From an uncultured bacterium (GTDB lineage Bacteria; Planctomycetota; Phycisphaerae; Phycisphaerales; SM1A02): a DNA stretch of 61,365 nt. The translations under genes were made by a program, and so were the position numbers. Under the pieces are notes generated by a model that worked only from the letters and a program-made list of their open reading frames with translations, was not told the DNA's origin and ran no database searches. Within the stretch, counting starts at the first letter, position 1. The number at the start of each line of letters is the position of its first letter. The DNA lies in contig CAIKXA010000067.1 of the NCBI GenBank assembly GCA_903831295.1, positions 1-61,365 on the forward strand, given 5' to 3'. Positions 27,776 to 35,814 of the stretch are shown piece by piece.

Positions 27776-29044
27776 ATGATTGACATTGTGATACCGAGTC
27801 CTGGAGAAAGCATCACCGAAGTTCGTCTTGGCGCGTGGAAACGCGGCGATGGCGAGTGGGTTGAAAAAGACGATGTCATTACGGAAATTGAAAGCGACAA
27901 GGCCACGCTGGACATTTTGGCCACGGCTTCCGGCGTGTTGAAAGTTTCAGCGCAAACTGGCGATGACCTGAAAGTTGGCGCAGTTGTGGCGCGAATTGAC
28001 GAGAAGGCCACGCGCCCCGCCGGTGCAAGCGCAAAGCCCACAAGCAACGCTGCCCAGCCCGCGGCGATCCAAGCCACCAAAGAAAATGCGCACGCACAAA
28101 AGGAACTTTCTGGCTCCGCCGTTGTTGAACCCAAAGTCACCAGCGTGGCACGCAAGATGGCCGTGGACAAAGGCGTTGATCTTGGAAAAGTAGAAGGCTC
28201 TGGTCCAGGTGGACGCATCACTAAAACAGATGTCGAACACGCGCAGACAGCGCCCGCACCAAGTGCCGCGCCAACTGCGCCGCAACTTGGCGCTGGCGCC
28301 GCAAAAATTTCTTCCATGCCCATGGCTAACAGCGCGCGTGGAATTCGCCGTGAGCGCATGACAAAATTGCGTCAGCGTATTGCCGAGCGTTTGGTCAGCG
28401 CCAAAAATACCGCCGCCATGTTGACCACTTTCAACGAGGCCGACATGAGCCAAGTCATGCGCCTGCGCTCCGAACACAAGGAGGCCTTTGAAAAACGCCA
28501 CGGCACAAGCCTGGGCTTCATGGGTTTCTTCGTGAAGGCCGTGGTTGGCGCGCTGGAAAAATATCCGCGCCTCAACGCCTTCATCATTGGTGACGAGGTT
28601 GAGTATCACGACTTCATCGATGTCTCCGTGGCTGTTGGCACCGACAAGGGACTCATGGTTCCTGTGCTGCGCAACGCCAATCGTTTGTCCATCGCCGAAG
28701 TGGAGCGAACTATTCGCGAACTTGCCGTAAAGGCGCGCGACAACAAACTCACCGTTGATGACATGACCGGTGGCACATTCACCATCACCAACGGCGGCGT
28801 GTATGGCAGTCTTATGAGCACGCCAATTCTCAATCCGCCGCAGTCTGGAATTCTTGGCATGCACGCCATTAAAAATCGCGCGGTTGAAGATCCAAAAAAT
28901 CCCGGCCATGTGGCTATTCGCCCAATGATGTATCTGGCGCTGAGCTACGACCACCGTATTGTGGACGGCTCTGAAGCTGTGGGATTCCTAGTGGACATCA
29001 AGAACGCAATTGAGAATCCAGAGCGCTTGCTGTTGGATGTCTAA
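27776..29044 (+). CDS. sucB: Dihydrolipoyllysine-residue succinyltransferase (E2 of 2-oxoglutarate dehydrogenase)
   Basis: E2 forms the core of the complex and transfers succinyl groups to CoA. The 422-residue protein has one lipoyl domain with the lipoylated lysine in [11 protein letters not shown] (about residue 43), an Ala/Pro-rich linker, a peripheral subunit-binding domain ([16 protein letters not shown], then [11 protein letters not shown]) near residues 120-155, and a catalytic acyltransferase domain ending in [16 protein letters not shown] (about residue 392), which holds the catalytic His and Asp. GGAG lies 8 nt before ATG 27776. It is cotranscribed with sucA. Confidence 0.95.
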   Translation: MIDIVIPSPGESITEVRLGAWKRGDGEWVEKDDVITEIESDKATLDILATASGVLKVSAQTGDDLKVGAVVARIDEKATRPAGASAKPTSNAAQPAAIQATKENAHAQKELSGSAVVEPKVTSVARKMAVDKGVDLGKVEGSGPGGRITKTDVEHAQTAPAPSAAPTAPQLGAGAAKISSMPMANSARGIRRERMTKLRQRIAERLVSAKNTAAMLTTFNEADMSQVMRLRSEHKEAFEKRHGTSLGFMGFFVKAVVGALEKYPRLNAFIIGDEVEYHDFIDVSVAVGTDKGLMVPVLRNANRLSIAEVERTIRELAVKARDNKLTVDDMTGGTFTITNGGVYGSLMSTPILNPPQSGILGMHAIKNRAVEDPKNPGHVAIRPMMYLALSYDHRIVDGSEAVGFLVDIKNAIENPERLLLDV

Positions 29045-29063
29045 GTAACAACGCGCGCCACTA

Positions 29064-29088
29064 CTTGTCAATTTTCAAATTTGATAAG
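29064..29088. terminator. Possible AT-rich terminator hairpin between sucB and ftsI
   Basis: CTTGTCAA and TTGATAAG pair over 8 bp (one G-U) around a 9-nt loop in the 64-bp gap between two convergent genes. There is no adjacent T-run, so it may act weakly or by Rho. Confidence 0.3.
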
Positions 29089-29108
29089 TCAAAATGCAAA
29101 GCGCATGT

Positions 29109-30971
29109 TCAATGTCGATCAGGTTGGTCGCGTTCACGCAAAGCAAGTTTGGCTTGCTTCTCCAGCTGATCCGGCTCAACTCCCATGTAATTCAGCGTGG
29201 CGTCAATGATGTCGCGGCACACAGGTCCCGCGATTGAACCACCGTAATGTCCCCTGGATTTATCTGGGTCATCAAGAACAACCAAGCACACGATCCGCGG
29301 ATTCGCAAACGGCGCGCCCGCGATAAATGAACTCACATAGCGATCATCAAAGTAGCCCTTGCCTTGACCCTTTGGTTTTGGCAGCTGTGCGGTGCCCGAC
29401 TTGCCAAACATTCTGTAGATTTCGCTCTGCGCCTTGCGACCTGTTCCCTCGGTCATCACGCCTTCCATCGCTTCGCGCGCCGTCAAGGCGATCGCCTCCG
29501 AAATGACGCGCTTGCTTGGAATTGAATATTGATTGTCCGCGCCTTCGGCTCCAAGCGACAAACGCGCGGGGACCAAAGTTCCATCACGGCAAAATGCCGA
29601 GAAAGCCTGCACCATTTGGATTGGCGTCACGCCAATTTCGTGGCCCATGCACACGCTGGTCTGGGTGTACACCGACCATTTTTTAGGTGACGTGACCAAG
29701 CCTTCGCTCTCGCCAGGAATTCCAACACCGCTCTTCTGCCCAAATCCAAATCGTTGCAACATGTTCTGCATGTCTTTAAATTTCATCCGCTCCGCGGCCG
29801 CCGCCATGCCGCCGTTGAGCGACTTCACAAGAACTTTTTGCCACGACACGGGTCCTGGATATTTCACGTCCTCAATCTTGCGCCCAAACTTGGTGATGTA
29901 TGGACCGAAGGGCAGGCGCACAATCGTCTCTGGTTTAAACACGCCAAGTTCCGTTGCGGTGGCCCACACAAATGGCTTGAATGTTGAACCCGGCTCATAC
30001 GGATCAGTGACATTGCGATTACGCCCGAGAGAAGCGCCAAGCGCGCGTGATGGATCGGTGGTGATTTCCTTCCAACCCTTGCGCGGATTCAGCACGTCGG
30101 CCATGGCAAGAATGTCGCCGGTCTGCACGTCCATCACCACGGCGCGTCCACCGCCAGCGTTCCATTGCTTCACGGCGGCTTTTAAAAGTCTCTCGGCAAT
30201 TTCTTGCGACACCAAATCAATCGATAAGCGAACATCAATTCCATCGCGTGGCGGCTGGTAATCATTGCCTTCAATCCAAAGTGGCTGTCGTTTCACATCG
30301 CGAAGAAACACAAGTTGCCCGTCTTTGCCACGCACTTGCGAGTTGTGTTGCAATTCAGCGCCCGCTTGCCCGCTTTGCTCCAAACCAACACGTCCAATTA
30401 CCATGGCCGCCAAATCTCCAGCGGGATATTCACGAATTGGCCTGGACTCAATTCCAATTCCAGGAATTTTAAGTTGACGAAGCGCGTCCACTTGTCCTGG
30501 CGTCAACATGTCCGCAAGTTGCACGTAACGATCGTCCGCGCGCTGTCGCAACATGGCTTCAAATGTTTTTGACGACACACCCATCGCGCCGCCGATCGCA
30601 CCAGCCGCGTCCCGAAATGGATCCCCCACGGCTTTTGATTCCGGATCCTCGATGTTTCCTTGACGAACGCGCTCCCACCCACGCTCCCAAATCATCGCGG
30701 GATCCGCGAACAATCTGCGCCCCATTAAACTCGCCGCAAGAACGCGTCCCCGACGATCAACAATTTGTCCACGCGAGGCAAGCTCCGGCGCGGTGCTTCG
30801 ATGCACGCCCGCCGCGGCCGTAAGTTTGGGATCATCAGTGGTCTTCAACCACGCAACACGCGCGGAAATTGAAAACAAAATCGCCGCAGTCGCAAGAATG
30901 AGCACCCTGCTCCAAGCGCGAATTCGACTTGATTGCGACTCTGAAATGTTTGAAATACTAAATTGATTCAT
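29109..30971 (-). CDS. ftsI: Penicillin-binding protein 2/FtsI-type transpeptidase
   Basis: FtsI is the septal peptidoglycan transpeptidase. The 620-residue protein has a short cytoplasmic tail, one transmembrane helix (about residues 22-42), a dimerisation domain starting with ASRGQIVDRRGRVLA, and a transpeptidase domain with the catalytic Ser in EPGSTFKPF (about residue 329), the SxN motif SLN (about 384) and the KSG form of the KTG motif in GKSGTAQLPKP (about 523). Its ATG overlaps the upstream FtsL-like stop by 4 bp. It is the last gene of a long minus-strand series that begins with exopolysaccharide genes. No mur genes follow. The class is firm; a role in division, rather than elongation, is inferred from the rsmH/FtsL-like context. 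Confidence 0.88.
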   Translation of the reverse strand: MNQFSISNISESQSSRIRAWSRVLILATAAILFSISARVAWLKTTDDPKLTAAAGVHRSTAPELASRGQIVDRRGRVLAASLMGRRLFADPAMIWERGWERVRQGNIEDPESKAVGDPFRDAAGAIGGAMGVSSKTFEAMLRQRADDRYVQLADMLTPGQVDALRQLKIPGIGIESRPIREYPAGDLAAMVIGRVGLEQSGQAGAELQHNSQVRGKDGQLVFLRDVKRQPLWIEGNDYQPPRDGIDVRLSIDLVSQEIAERLLKAAVKQWNAGGGRAVVMDVQTGDILAMADVLNPRKGWKEITTDPSRALGASLGRNRNVTDPYEPGSTFKPFVWATATELGVFKPETIVRLPFGPYITKFGRKIEDVKYPGPVSWQKVLVKSLNGGMAAAAERMKFKDMQNMLQRFGFGQKSGVGIPGESEGLVTSPKKWSVYTQTSVCMGHEIGVTPIQMVQAFSAFCRDGTLVPARLSLGAEGADNQYSIPSKRVISEAIALTAREAMEGVMTEGTGRKAQSEIYRMFGKSGTAQLPKPKGQGKGYFDDRYVSSFIAGAPFANPRIVCLVVLDDPDKSRGHYGGSIAGPVCRDIIDATLNYMGVEPDQLEKQAKLALRERDQPDRH

Positions 30972-31300
30972 CCGCCAAATTCCACTGGGATTGCGTCAGG
31001 ATCTTTCACGCCTGGCGTAGTTGCCAAGCGCGGTTGCGTTGGCGGCGCGGGCGCGTCCAATCTGTGAGGTATGGGTCTCCATTGAACCTTCATGGATTCC
31101 AAAGCCATACGAATGGCGTCGGGCCGCACTTTGGATGCGACCTCCGCTCGGAATCTCCAAATATCCCGTTGTTGTTCGATCAATCTCCAATGTGTCCTGG
31201 AAATCTTCGCGGCCACTTCATAACGCTTCTGACGCATGGCGAGAAGCGCGGTGGACATGATTCCAAGACCCAACACTATGGCGATTGATTTTCCGAACAT
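30968..31300 (-). CDS. FtsL-like small membrane protein
   Basis: The 110-residue protein has a short N-terminal transmembrane helix (about residues 4-21) followed by a charged helical stretch (RQKRYEVAAKISRTHWRLIEQQ), then a proline-rich tail. This is the plan of FtsL, a bitopic coiled-coil protein that joins FtsB/FtsQ to FtsI and FtsW. Sequence identity to FtsL is always low, so the call rests on size, topology and position: it lies between rsmH and ftsI, where ftsL belongs in classical division clusters, and overlaps ftsI by 4 bp. The proline-rich C-terminus (about 30 residues) is not typical of FtsL. Confidence 0.55.
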   Translation of the reverse strand: MFGKSIAIVLGLGIMSTALLAMRQKRYEVAAKISRTHWRLIEQQRDIWRFRAEVASKVRPDAIRMALESMKVQWRPIPHRLDAPAPPTQPRLATTPGVKDPDAIPVEFGG

Positions 31301-31316
31301 GGTCCGGTCCTTGAAC

Positions 31317-32330
31317 TCAGTTTGTTTTTGGAAGTCTGATGGTCATACCAGGCGACAGCGCTGCTGGATCCGAAAGAGAGGAGCTGTTGGCGGTAGCAAT
31401 ATCTTTCCACTTGCTTGACTTGCCCAATTTTTTCTTGGCGATAGAACCAAGCGTGTCGCCTTTTTCCACAACGTACAAGTCCTCAGTCGATCCCACATTA
31501 TTTTCTTTGCTGGATGTTTTTGCAAACGTACTCTTTGCGCCAACGCCATTCTTTGACATCGCAACTTCAATCACGCCTGTCGGATTGCCGGTGGCGCGTG
31601 GACTCATTTCAATACTCGCAATATCCGCCGCCGCAAGCAGTGGCACATCTTGAGCTGTCTTCGAAGTCTGCGTGTCTAATCGAAGCGCCGCATTCTCCTG
31701 CTCTTGTGGAGTAGTGCTCACGCGCGCGCCCTTTGTTGTTGAAGCCACCACCGCGCCGCGGCGAAGTTGCTCCACTGGAGGCAGGCGCAATGTCACACCC
31801 TTACGTAATTTTTCTGGGTTTGGAAGCGCTTTTTTGTTGTATTCAGCGAGTGCCTTCCATAAAGAACTATCACCATATGTCGCGGCGCAAATGGAATATA
31901 GAGTTTCGCCCACGGCAATCGGGTGAAGCCTCACGCCAGGTTCGCCTTCTTGCACTTTCACAGTCTTGGCAATTTCAACAGTGGCGGGAGCGATTCCCTG
32001 ATCAACGTACGGCACATTTGGAATTGGTCGAACGTTTGGGTGGGCCGTGGGCGCCACAGTCTCTGATGAATTTTTATTTGAAACCGTGCGAAGATCGCTT
32101 GGCACGTTTGTCGGCATCACTTCGGCTGGTTGCACCGCGGTCGCGCCAGCCATTGGAACCGCCGTGATAGAGATGGGTCTACTCCCATTTCCTCTTGCTC
32201 GATCGGTGTTACCAACCAGATTCGCAGTTTCTTGTCGTTGCGCGGTGCTGAAGTGATCGCTCACCAGAATGCCCACAAAAAGGAGCAGACCGAATCCAAC
32301 AACCATCGCCAATTTATTTTCTCGTGTCAT
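31317..32330 (-). CDS. Membrane-anchored protein with two LysM domains
   Basis: The 337-residue product has a transmembrane or signal-anchor segment at about residues 7-25. A low-complexity region follows, then a first LysM domain (RLHPIAVGETLYSICAATYG, near residue 130) and a second at the C-terminus (LYVVEKGDTLGSIAKKKLGK, near residue 285). LysM domains bind the glycan backbone of peptidoglycan. Placed between rsmH and the FtsL-like gene, it could tether or guide the division machinery at the wall, but this is inference. ATG 32330 has an AGGA upstream; an in-frame TTG at 32390 would add 20 residues before the membrane segment. The FtsL-like gene follows 16 bp downstream. Confidence 0.8.
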   Translation of the reverse strand: MTRENKLAMVVGFGLLLFVGILVSDHFSTAQRQETANLVGNTDRARGNGSRPISITAVPMAGATAVQPAEVMPTNVPSDLRTVSNKNSSETVAPTAHPNVRPIPNVPYVDQGIAPATVEIAKTVKVQEGEPGVRLHPIAVGETLYSICAATYGDSSLWKALAEYNKKALPNPEKLRKGVTLRLPPVEQLRRGAVVASTTKGARVSTTPQEQENAALRLDTQTSKTAQDVPLLAAADIASIEMSPRATGNPTGVIEVAMSKNGVGAKSTFAKTSSKENNVGSTEDLYVVEKGDTLGSIAKKKLGKSSKWKDIATANSSSLSDPAALSPGMTIRLPKTN

Positions 32331-32415
32331 TTCGCATCCTTGCGTTGTGGCAATCTTGATTTTTTGAGTTCTTGAAAGCCCGTTGTCCATTTACAAACTT
32401 TTTTCAACACCTGTA

Positions 32416-32433
32416 ATCGGATCTCCATCCGAT
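32416..32433 (-). other. Perfect hairpin between rsmH and the LysM gene
   Basis: ATCGGAT and ATCCGAT form a perfect 7-bp stem with a 4-nt loop (GGAG on the transcribed strand), 21 nt after the rsmH stop. No T-run follows, so it is more likely a processing or attenuation element than a terminator. Confidence 0.35.
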
Positions 32434-32454
32434 CTTCAATCCCAACCAAGCAAC

Positions 32455-33501
32455 CTATATACCAACAATCCGAATCGATCGAAGCTTGGCGGAGCGAGCT
32501 CTTGGATTCGCTTCGCATTCCACTTCGCTTGCAACCAAAGGCTTTCGCGCACATCGGGTCACCCATCCTTGGCGTTCCCAATCAGTGAAAGCCCTTTTTA
32601 TCAATCGGTCTTCTAGGCTGTGGAACGCCAAAATTGCTATGCGGGTATTTTTGCCTAACCAGTGGCTTGCAGACCCCGTTGAGACTGGGCTTTCAACCAC
32701 CCCGTGAACTGCATGCGGATGGCCTGCAGCAAACCTGGTTTCATGGCCCAAATCCTCCTTTGGCACTGGCCAAAAAGTAGCAATTTCCCTCTGAAATAAA
32801 GCCAAAAGCGTCTCTAATGACTCCAATTCTTTATTCACCGCTATACGCAACGCCATAAAGGTGCGAGTTGCCGGATGCATGCGACTTTGACGGGCCTTGC
32901 CCCCATAGGCGGACACCACCGCCTTGGCTAGATCGCCCGTGGTTTTGAGCAACCCTAGGTCGCGAACATAGATAATTCGCCGAGCAATTCGCCTAGAAAA
33001 TGGGTCTTCGCCCAATTGAAAGATCAAATCAGCCAATTCAGACTCGGAAACCCGAGCCAACAACGCGTGGGCGCTTTCGCCTTTGCTTTGATCCAGTCGC
33101 ATATCCAAGGGACCCGCCGTGGCGAATGAAAACCCACGCGCAGGATCGCTCATTTGATTGCTGGCAAATCCAAGGTCCGCCATAAAGGCATCGGCGCTCA
33201 ATGATTCACCACGCAACACCTCGGCCACGCTGGAAAAGTTGGCATGGGCCGCGATCACGCGTGGCGCATTCGGCAGACTGCGAACGCGCTCGCTTGCAAA
33301 CGCAAGATTGTGCTGATCTAAATCCAGCAACACCAAAGTACCCTGGCTCCCAATCACTTTGGCGATGGCTTGTGCATGCCCGCCTCGACCCGCAGTGGCA
33401 TCGACCACGGTGTTACCAACTTCAAGCTCAAGCCCTTGAACAATTTCTTGCAGCATCACCGGCTGATGATCAATGATGTCGCCATCAGAGTGATCAAACA
33501 T
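32455..33501 (-). CDS. rsmH: 16S rRNA (cytosine(1402)-N4)-methyltransferase
   Basis: RsmH (MraW) methylates C1402 in 16S rRNA and is a hallmark gene of bacterial division clusters. The 348-residue protein has HQPVMLQEIVQGL at the start, the SAM motif VVDATAGRGGHAQAI (about residue 34), LDLDQHNLAFA, FMADLGFASNQMSD (about 108) and, near the end, ILAFHSLEDRLIKRAF, a highly conserved RsmH block. It is near the usual length. The upstream WecA-like stop codon overlaps the start (GTGATG: GTG 33504 or ATG 33501), showing translational coupling to an exopolysaccharide gene. Confidence 0.93.
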   Translation of the reverse strand: MFDHSDGDIIDHQPVMLQEIVQGLELEVGNTVVDATAGRGGHAQAIAKVIGSQGTLVLLDLDQHNLAFASERVRSLPNAPRVIAAHANFSSVAEVLRGESLSADAFMADLGFASNQMSDPARGFSFATAGPLDMRLDQSKGESAHALLARVSESELADLIFQLGEDPFSRRIARRIIYVRDLGLLKTTGDLAKAVVSAYGGKARQSRMHPATRTFMALRIAVNKELESLETLLALFQREIATFWPVPKEDLGHETRFAAGHPHAVHGVVESPVSTGSASHWLGKNTRIAILAFHSLEDRLIKRAFTDWERQGWVTRCARKPLVASEVECEANPRARSAKLRSIRIVGI

Positions 33502-34808
33502 CACGCGTTCTTTTGCTCTTGAGCAATCTTCATCTTGCCTGCTTGGCTAATGGCATGTTGTTTTTTAAGCCACTCATGACGCAGTGCCCGCTTGAGAGCG
33601 AATGTCACAACAATTAAATACGCGGCAAGAATGCCAGCCATCACAACAATGCCCTTCACGTTGGTCAGCAACAACATGGCAGACAAACCCACGCCCACAA
33701 TAGTGAAGCCGGCGGCTATGGCATACAAAGTAAGTACCGTCTTTCGAACATTCCCGCCAAAATACCGCTTTAATCTATGGTGTATATGGTTGCTATCCGC
33801 GTCGGACATGGATAGCCCTGCGGCTTTCCTGCGAATAATCGCCAAGGTGGTGTCCAAAATTGGCAATCCAAAACAAATCAACCCAGCCACGGAATACTTG
33901 GTGGTTCCATACTCGCCAAACGTCATAATAATCACCACACTCAAATAGCCAATTAATAAGCTTCCACAATCGCCAAGAAAAATAATGGCGGGATTGAAGT
34001 TATATGGCAAAAATCCAAGCGTAACACCCACCAAAATTAAACTAAGAATAATCCGCGTTCCAGCCAGGCTTGTTTCTGGATTTTCCACTGGCAATGTATA
34101 GGCCATTATTAAACTAATCGCCAAAAATCCAAGCGCCATGATTGTAGTTGTTCCCGCCAGAAGACCATCCAAACCATCGATTAAATTCGCCGCATTACAG
34201 CCGCCAATCACAAATACTGCGGTGATACCAGTACCAATCCAGTAATAGAGCTCTGAATTTGGAACACTGAATGCTCCGATGGAAAATAAAATATCCTTCG
34301 GCTCGCCACAAATTGCCGAAAGAACTCCGGCGGCTATATGCGGACCAACATCTTCGATAGCCAACGCCGCGGCGGCGATAAGTTGACCAGCAATTTTAAG
34401 TCGGGGATCCCACTTCCAAATATCATCCGCAAATCCAGTGAACATAATCGCGAACATTCCAATCACAATACTGATTGGAATACCTTGCAAGAGCGCCGCT
34501 TGGCCACCTGGAAATATAGAACTCACGCCAATACCCACCAACGTTCCAGCGAATATCGCCAATCCACCCAAATACGCAATTGGATATGCGTGTTGCTTCC
34601 GACCTTGATCTGGATGGTCAATAATGTTGGTTGCAACCGCAACGCGCCTGACAATGGGCGTGGCCACAAGAGTGGTCAACATCGCGGCAACAAATGCTGG
34701 CATGTATGCCGACAGAAGTTCAAGCGGCTTAAGAACCGTCCACGTGGAAATATCAATGTCTTCTGGGGCGATCGGAATACCACCGAACATGGAAATATCT
34801 TGCATCAT
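33501..34808 (-). CDS. Undecaprenyl-phosphate sugar-1-phosphate transferase, WecA/TagO type
   Basis: This integral membrane enzyme (435 residues, about 11 helices) links a sugar phosphate, usually GlcNAc-1-P, to undecaprenyl phosphate, the first step in making a cell-surface polysaccharide. Visible family motifs are MFTGFADDIWKWDPRLKIAG (Mg-binding acidic pair), NLIDGLDGLLAG, FLGDCGSLLIGY and DADSNHIHHRL. The last is the WecA/TagO form; MraY has an HHHFE-type motif instead. Position next to rsmH could suggest MraY, but the sequence speaks against it. Start and stop both overlap neighbours by 1-4 bp, in line with a tight operon. The C-terminus has a lysine/glutamine-rich tail. Confidence 0.85.
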   Translation of the reverse strand: MMQDISMFGGIPIAPEDIDISTWTVLKPLELLSAYMPAFVAAMLTTLVATPIVRRVAVATNIIDHPDQGRKQHAYPIAYLGGLAIFAGTLVGIGVSSIFPGGQAALLQGIPISIVIGMFAIMFTGFADDIWKWDPRLKIAGQLIAAAALAIEDVGPHIAAGVLSAICGEPKDILFSIGAFSVPNSELYYWIGTGITAVFVIGGCNAANLIDGLDGLLAGTTTIMALGFLAISLIMAYTLPVENPETSLAGTRIILSLILVGVTLGFLPYNFNPAIIFLGDCGSLLIGYLSVVIIMTFGEYGTTKYSVAGLICFGLPILDTTLAIIRRKAAGLSMSDADSNHIHHRLKRYFGGNVRKTVLTLYAIAAGFTIVGVGLSAMLLLTNVKGIVVMAGILAAYLIVVTFALKRALRHEWLKKQHAISQAGKMKIAQEQKNA

Positions 34809-35806
34809 GCTGCACGCTCCCCTTTACATGCAACGCTCAACTGGGCCGCAATGTCTGCGATCGTTGTGTCCAACGCGATTCTGGGAGAGAAATCAATCGC
34901 CCGGCGAATTTGTTCCAAGCTAGGTTGTCGCATCTGTAGATCTTCAAATCCTTTTCCAAATATTTTCTCGTATGGGACATTCATTATCTGCGAAGAAGAG
35001 TGAGTCACTCGAAGGACATTTTGCGCCAAGGCCTGCATTGAAATCATTTGATCGGATCCAATATTGAACACTCGGCCAAAACATCCATCGGCCGCGAGTA
35101 ATTTCACAAGCGCAGGCGCAATATCCCGCACATCGCAAAAACAGCGCTGTTGCTTGCCGTCGCCGTGCACTTCAAGGGGCTTGCCCGCTAGCGCCGCCTG
35201 AATAAATCGTGGCAAGACCATTCCCCAATCTCCTTTTTGGCGTGGACCCACCGTATTAAAAAACCGAATGATCACGGCTTTCAAATTCGATTCTTTTATG
35301 GCCGCAAACGTTAGAAATTCATCGAGCGCTTTGGAGTAACCATAACTCCACCGAGAAGAAGTTGTTGGTCCAAACACAACATCGTCGGACTCTGAAAATG
35401 GAATACGAACACCTTTGCCATACACCTCGCTGCTCGAAGCCACCAACAACTTCGCCTGATCCCGAACCGCCCACTGGATTGCGGCGCTTGTCTCAAGCAC
35501 ATTCGTTTCAATCGACTGGCTTGCGCGCTCCACAATTAACCGCACGCCAACAGCTGCGGCTAAGTGATATATCTCTGCAAAGCGTGGGAATTTAGATGAT
35601 TGAGACGCCGCAGAAACTGTGGCGTGAACAAATTCCAGCCGATCAGCAAATAGTCGCTTGGCATGTTCTAAATTTGCCAAGGCTCCGGTCGACAAGTCGT
35701 CGACCACCGTAACGCGGTCGCCGCGCAGCAGTAATTGCTCCACTAAATGGCTTCCAATGAATCCCGCTCCACCCGTTACAAGAATGTGTTGCGGGTTTGT
35801 ATTCAT
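34805..35806 (-). CDS. NAD-dependent epimerase/dehydratase (UDP-sugar modifying, extended SDR)
   Basis: The 333-residue cytosolic enzyme has an N-terminal Rossmann motif VTGGAGFIGSHLVEQLL (about residue 10), then VVDDLSTG, a SSSEVYG strand (about residue 123) and the catalytic YGYSKALDEF (about 153). The substrate-binding half includes RFFNTVGPRQ and VFNIGSDQMIS. The pattern is closest to UDP-glucose 4-epimerase or UDP-glucuronate decarboxylase relatives; the exact reaction cannot be told. It would supply an activated sugar to the polysaccharide assembled by neighbouring genes. It ends overlapping the WecA-like start by 4 bp. Confidence 0.85.
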   Translation of the reverse strand: MNTNPQHILVTGGAGFIGSHLVEQLLLRGDRVTVVDDLSTGALANLEHAKRLFADRLEFVHATVSAASQSSKFPRFAEIYHLAAAVGVRLIVERASQSIETNVLETSAAIQWAVRDQAKLLVASSSEVYGKGVRIPFSESDDVVFGPTTSSRWSYGYSKALDEFLTFAAIKESNLKAVIIRFFNTVGPRQKGDWGMVLPRFIQAALAGKPLEVHGDGKQQRCFCDVRDIAPALVKLLAADGCFGRVFNIGSDQMISMQALAQNVLRVTHSSSQIMNVPYEKIFGKGFEDLQMRQPSLEQIRRAIDFSPRIALDTTIADIAAQLSVACKGERAA

Positions 35807-35814
35807 AGATTTCT

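Noticed and set aside
33501-34808. MraY (phospho-MurNAc-pentapeptide transferase), expected from its position next to rsmH
   Set aside because: The HIHHRL motif and overall pattern are those of the WecA/TagO branch; MraY has an HHHFE-type motif.
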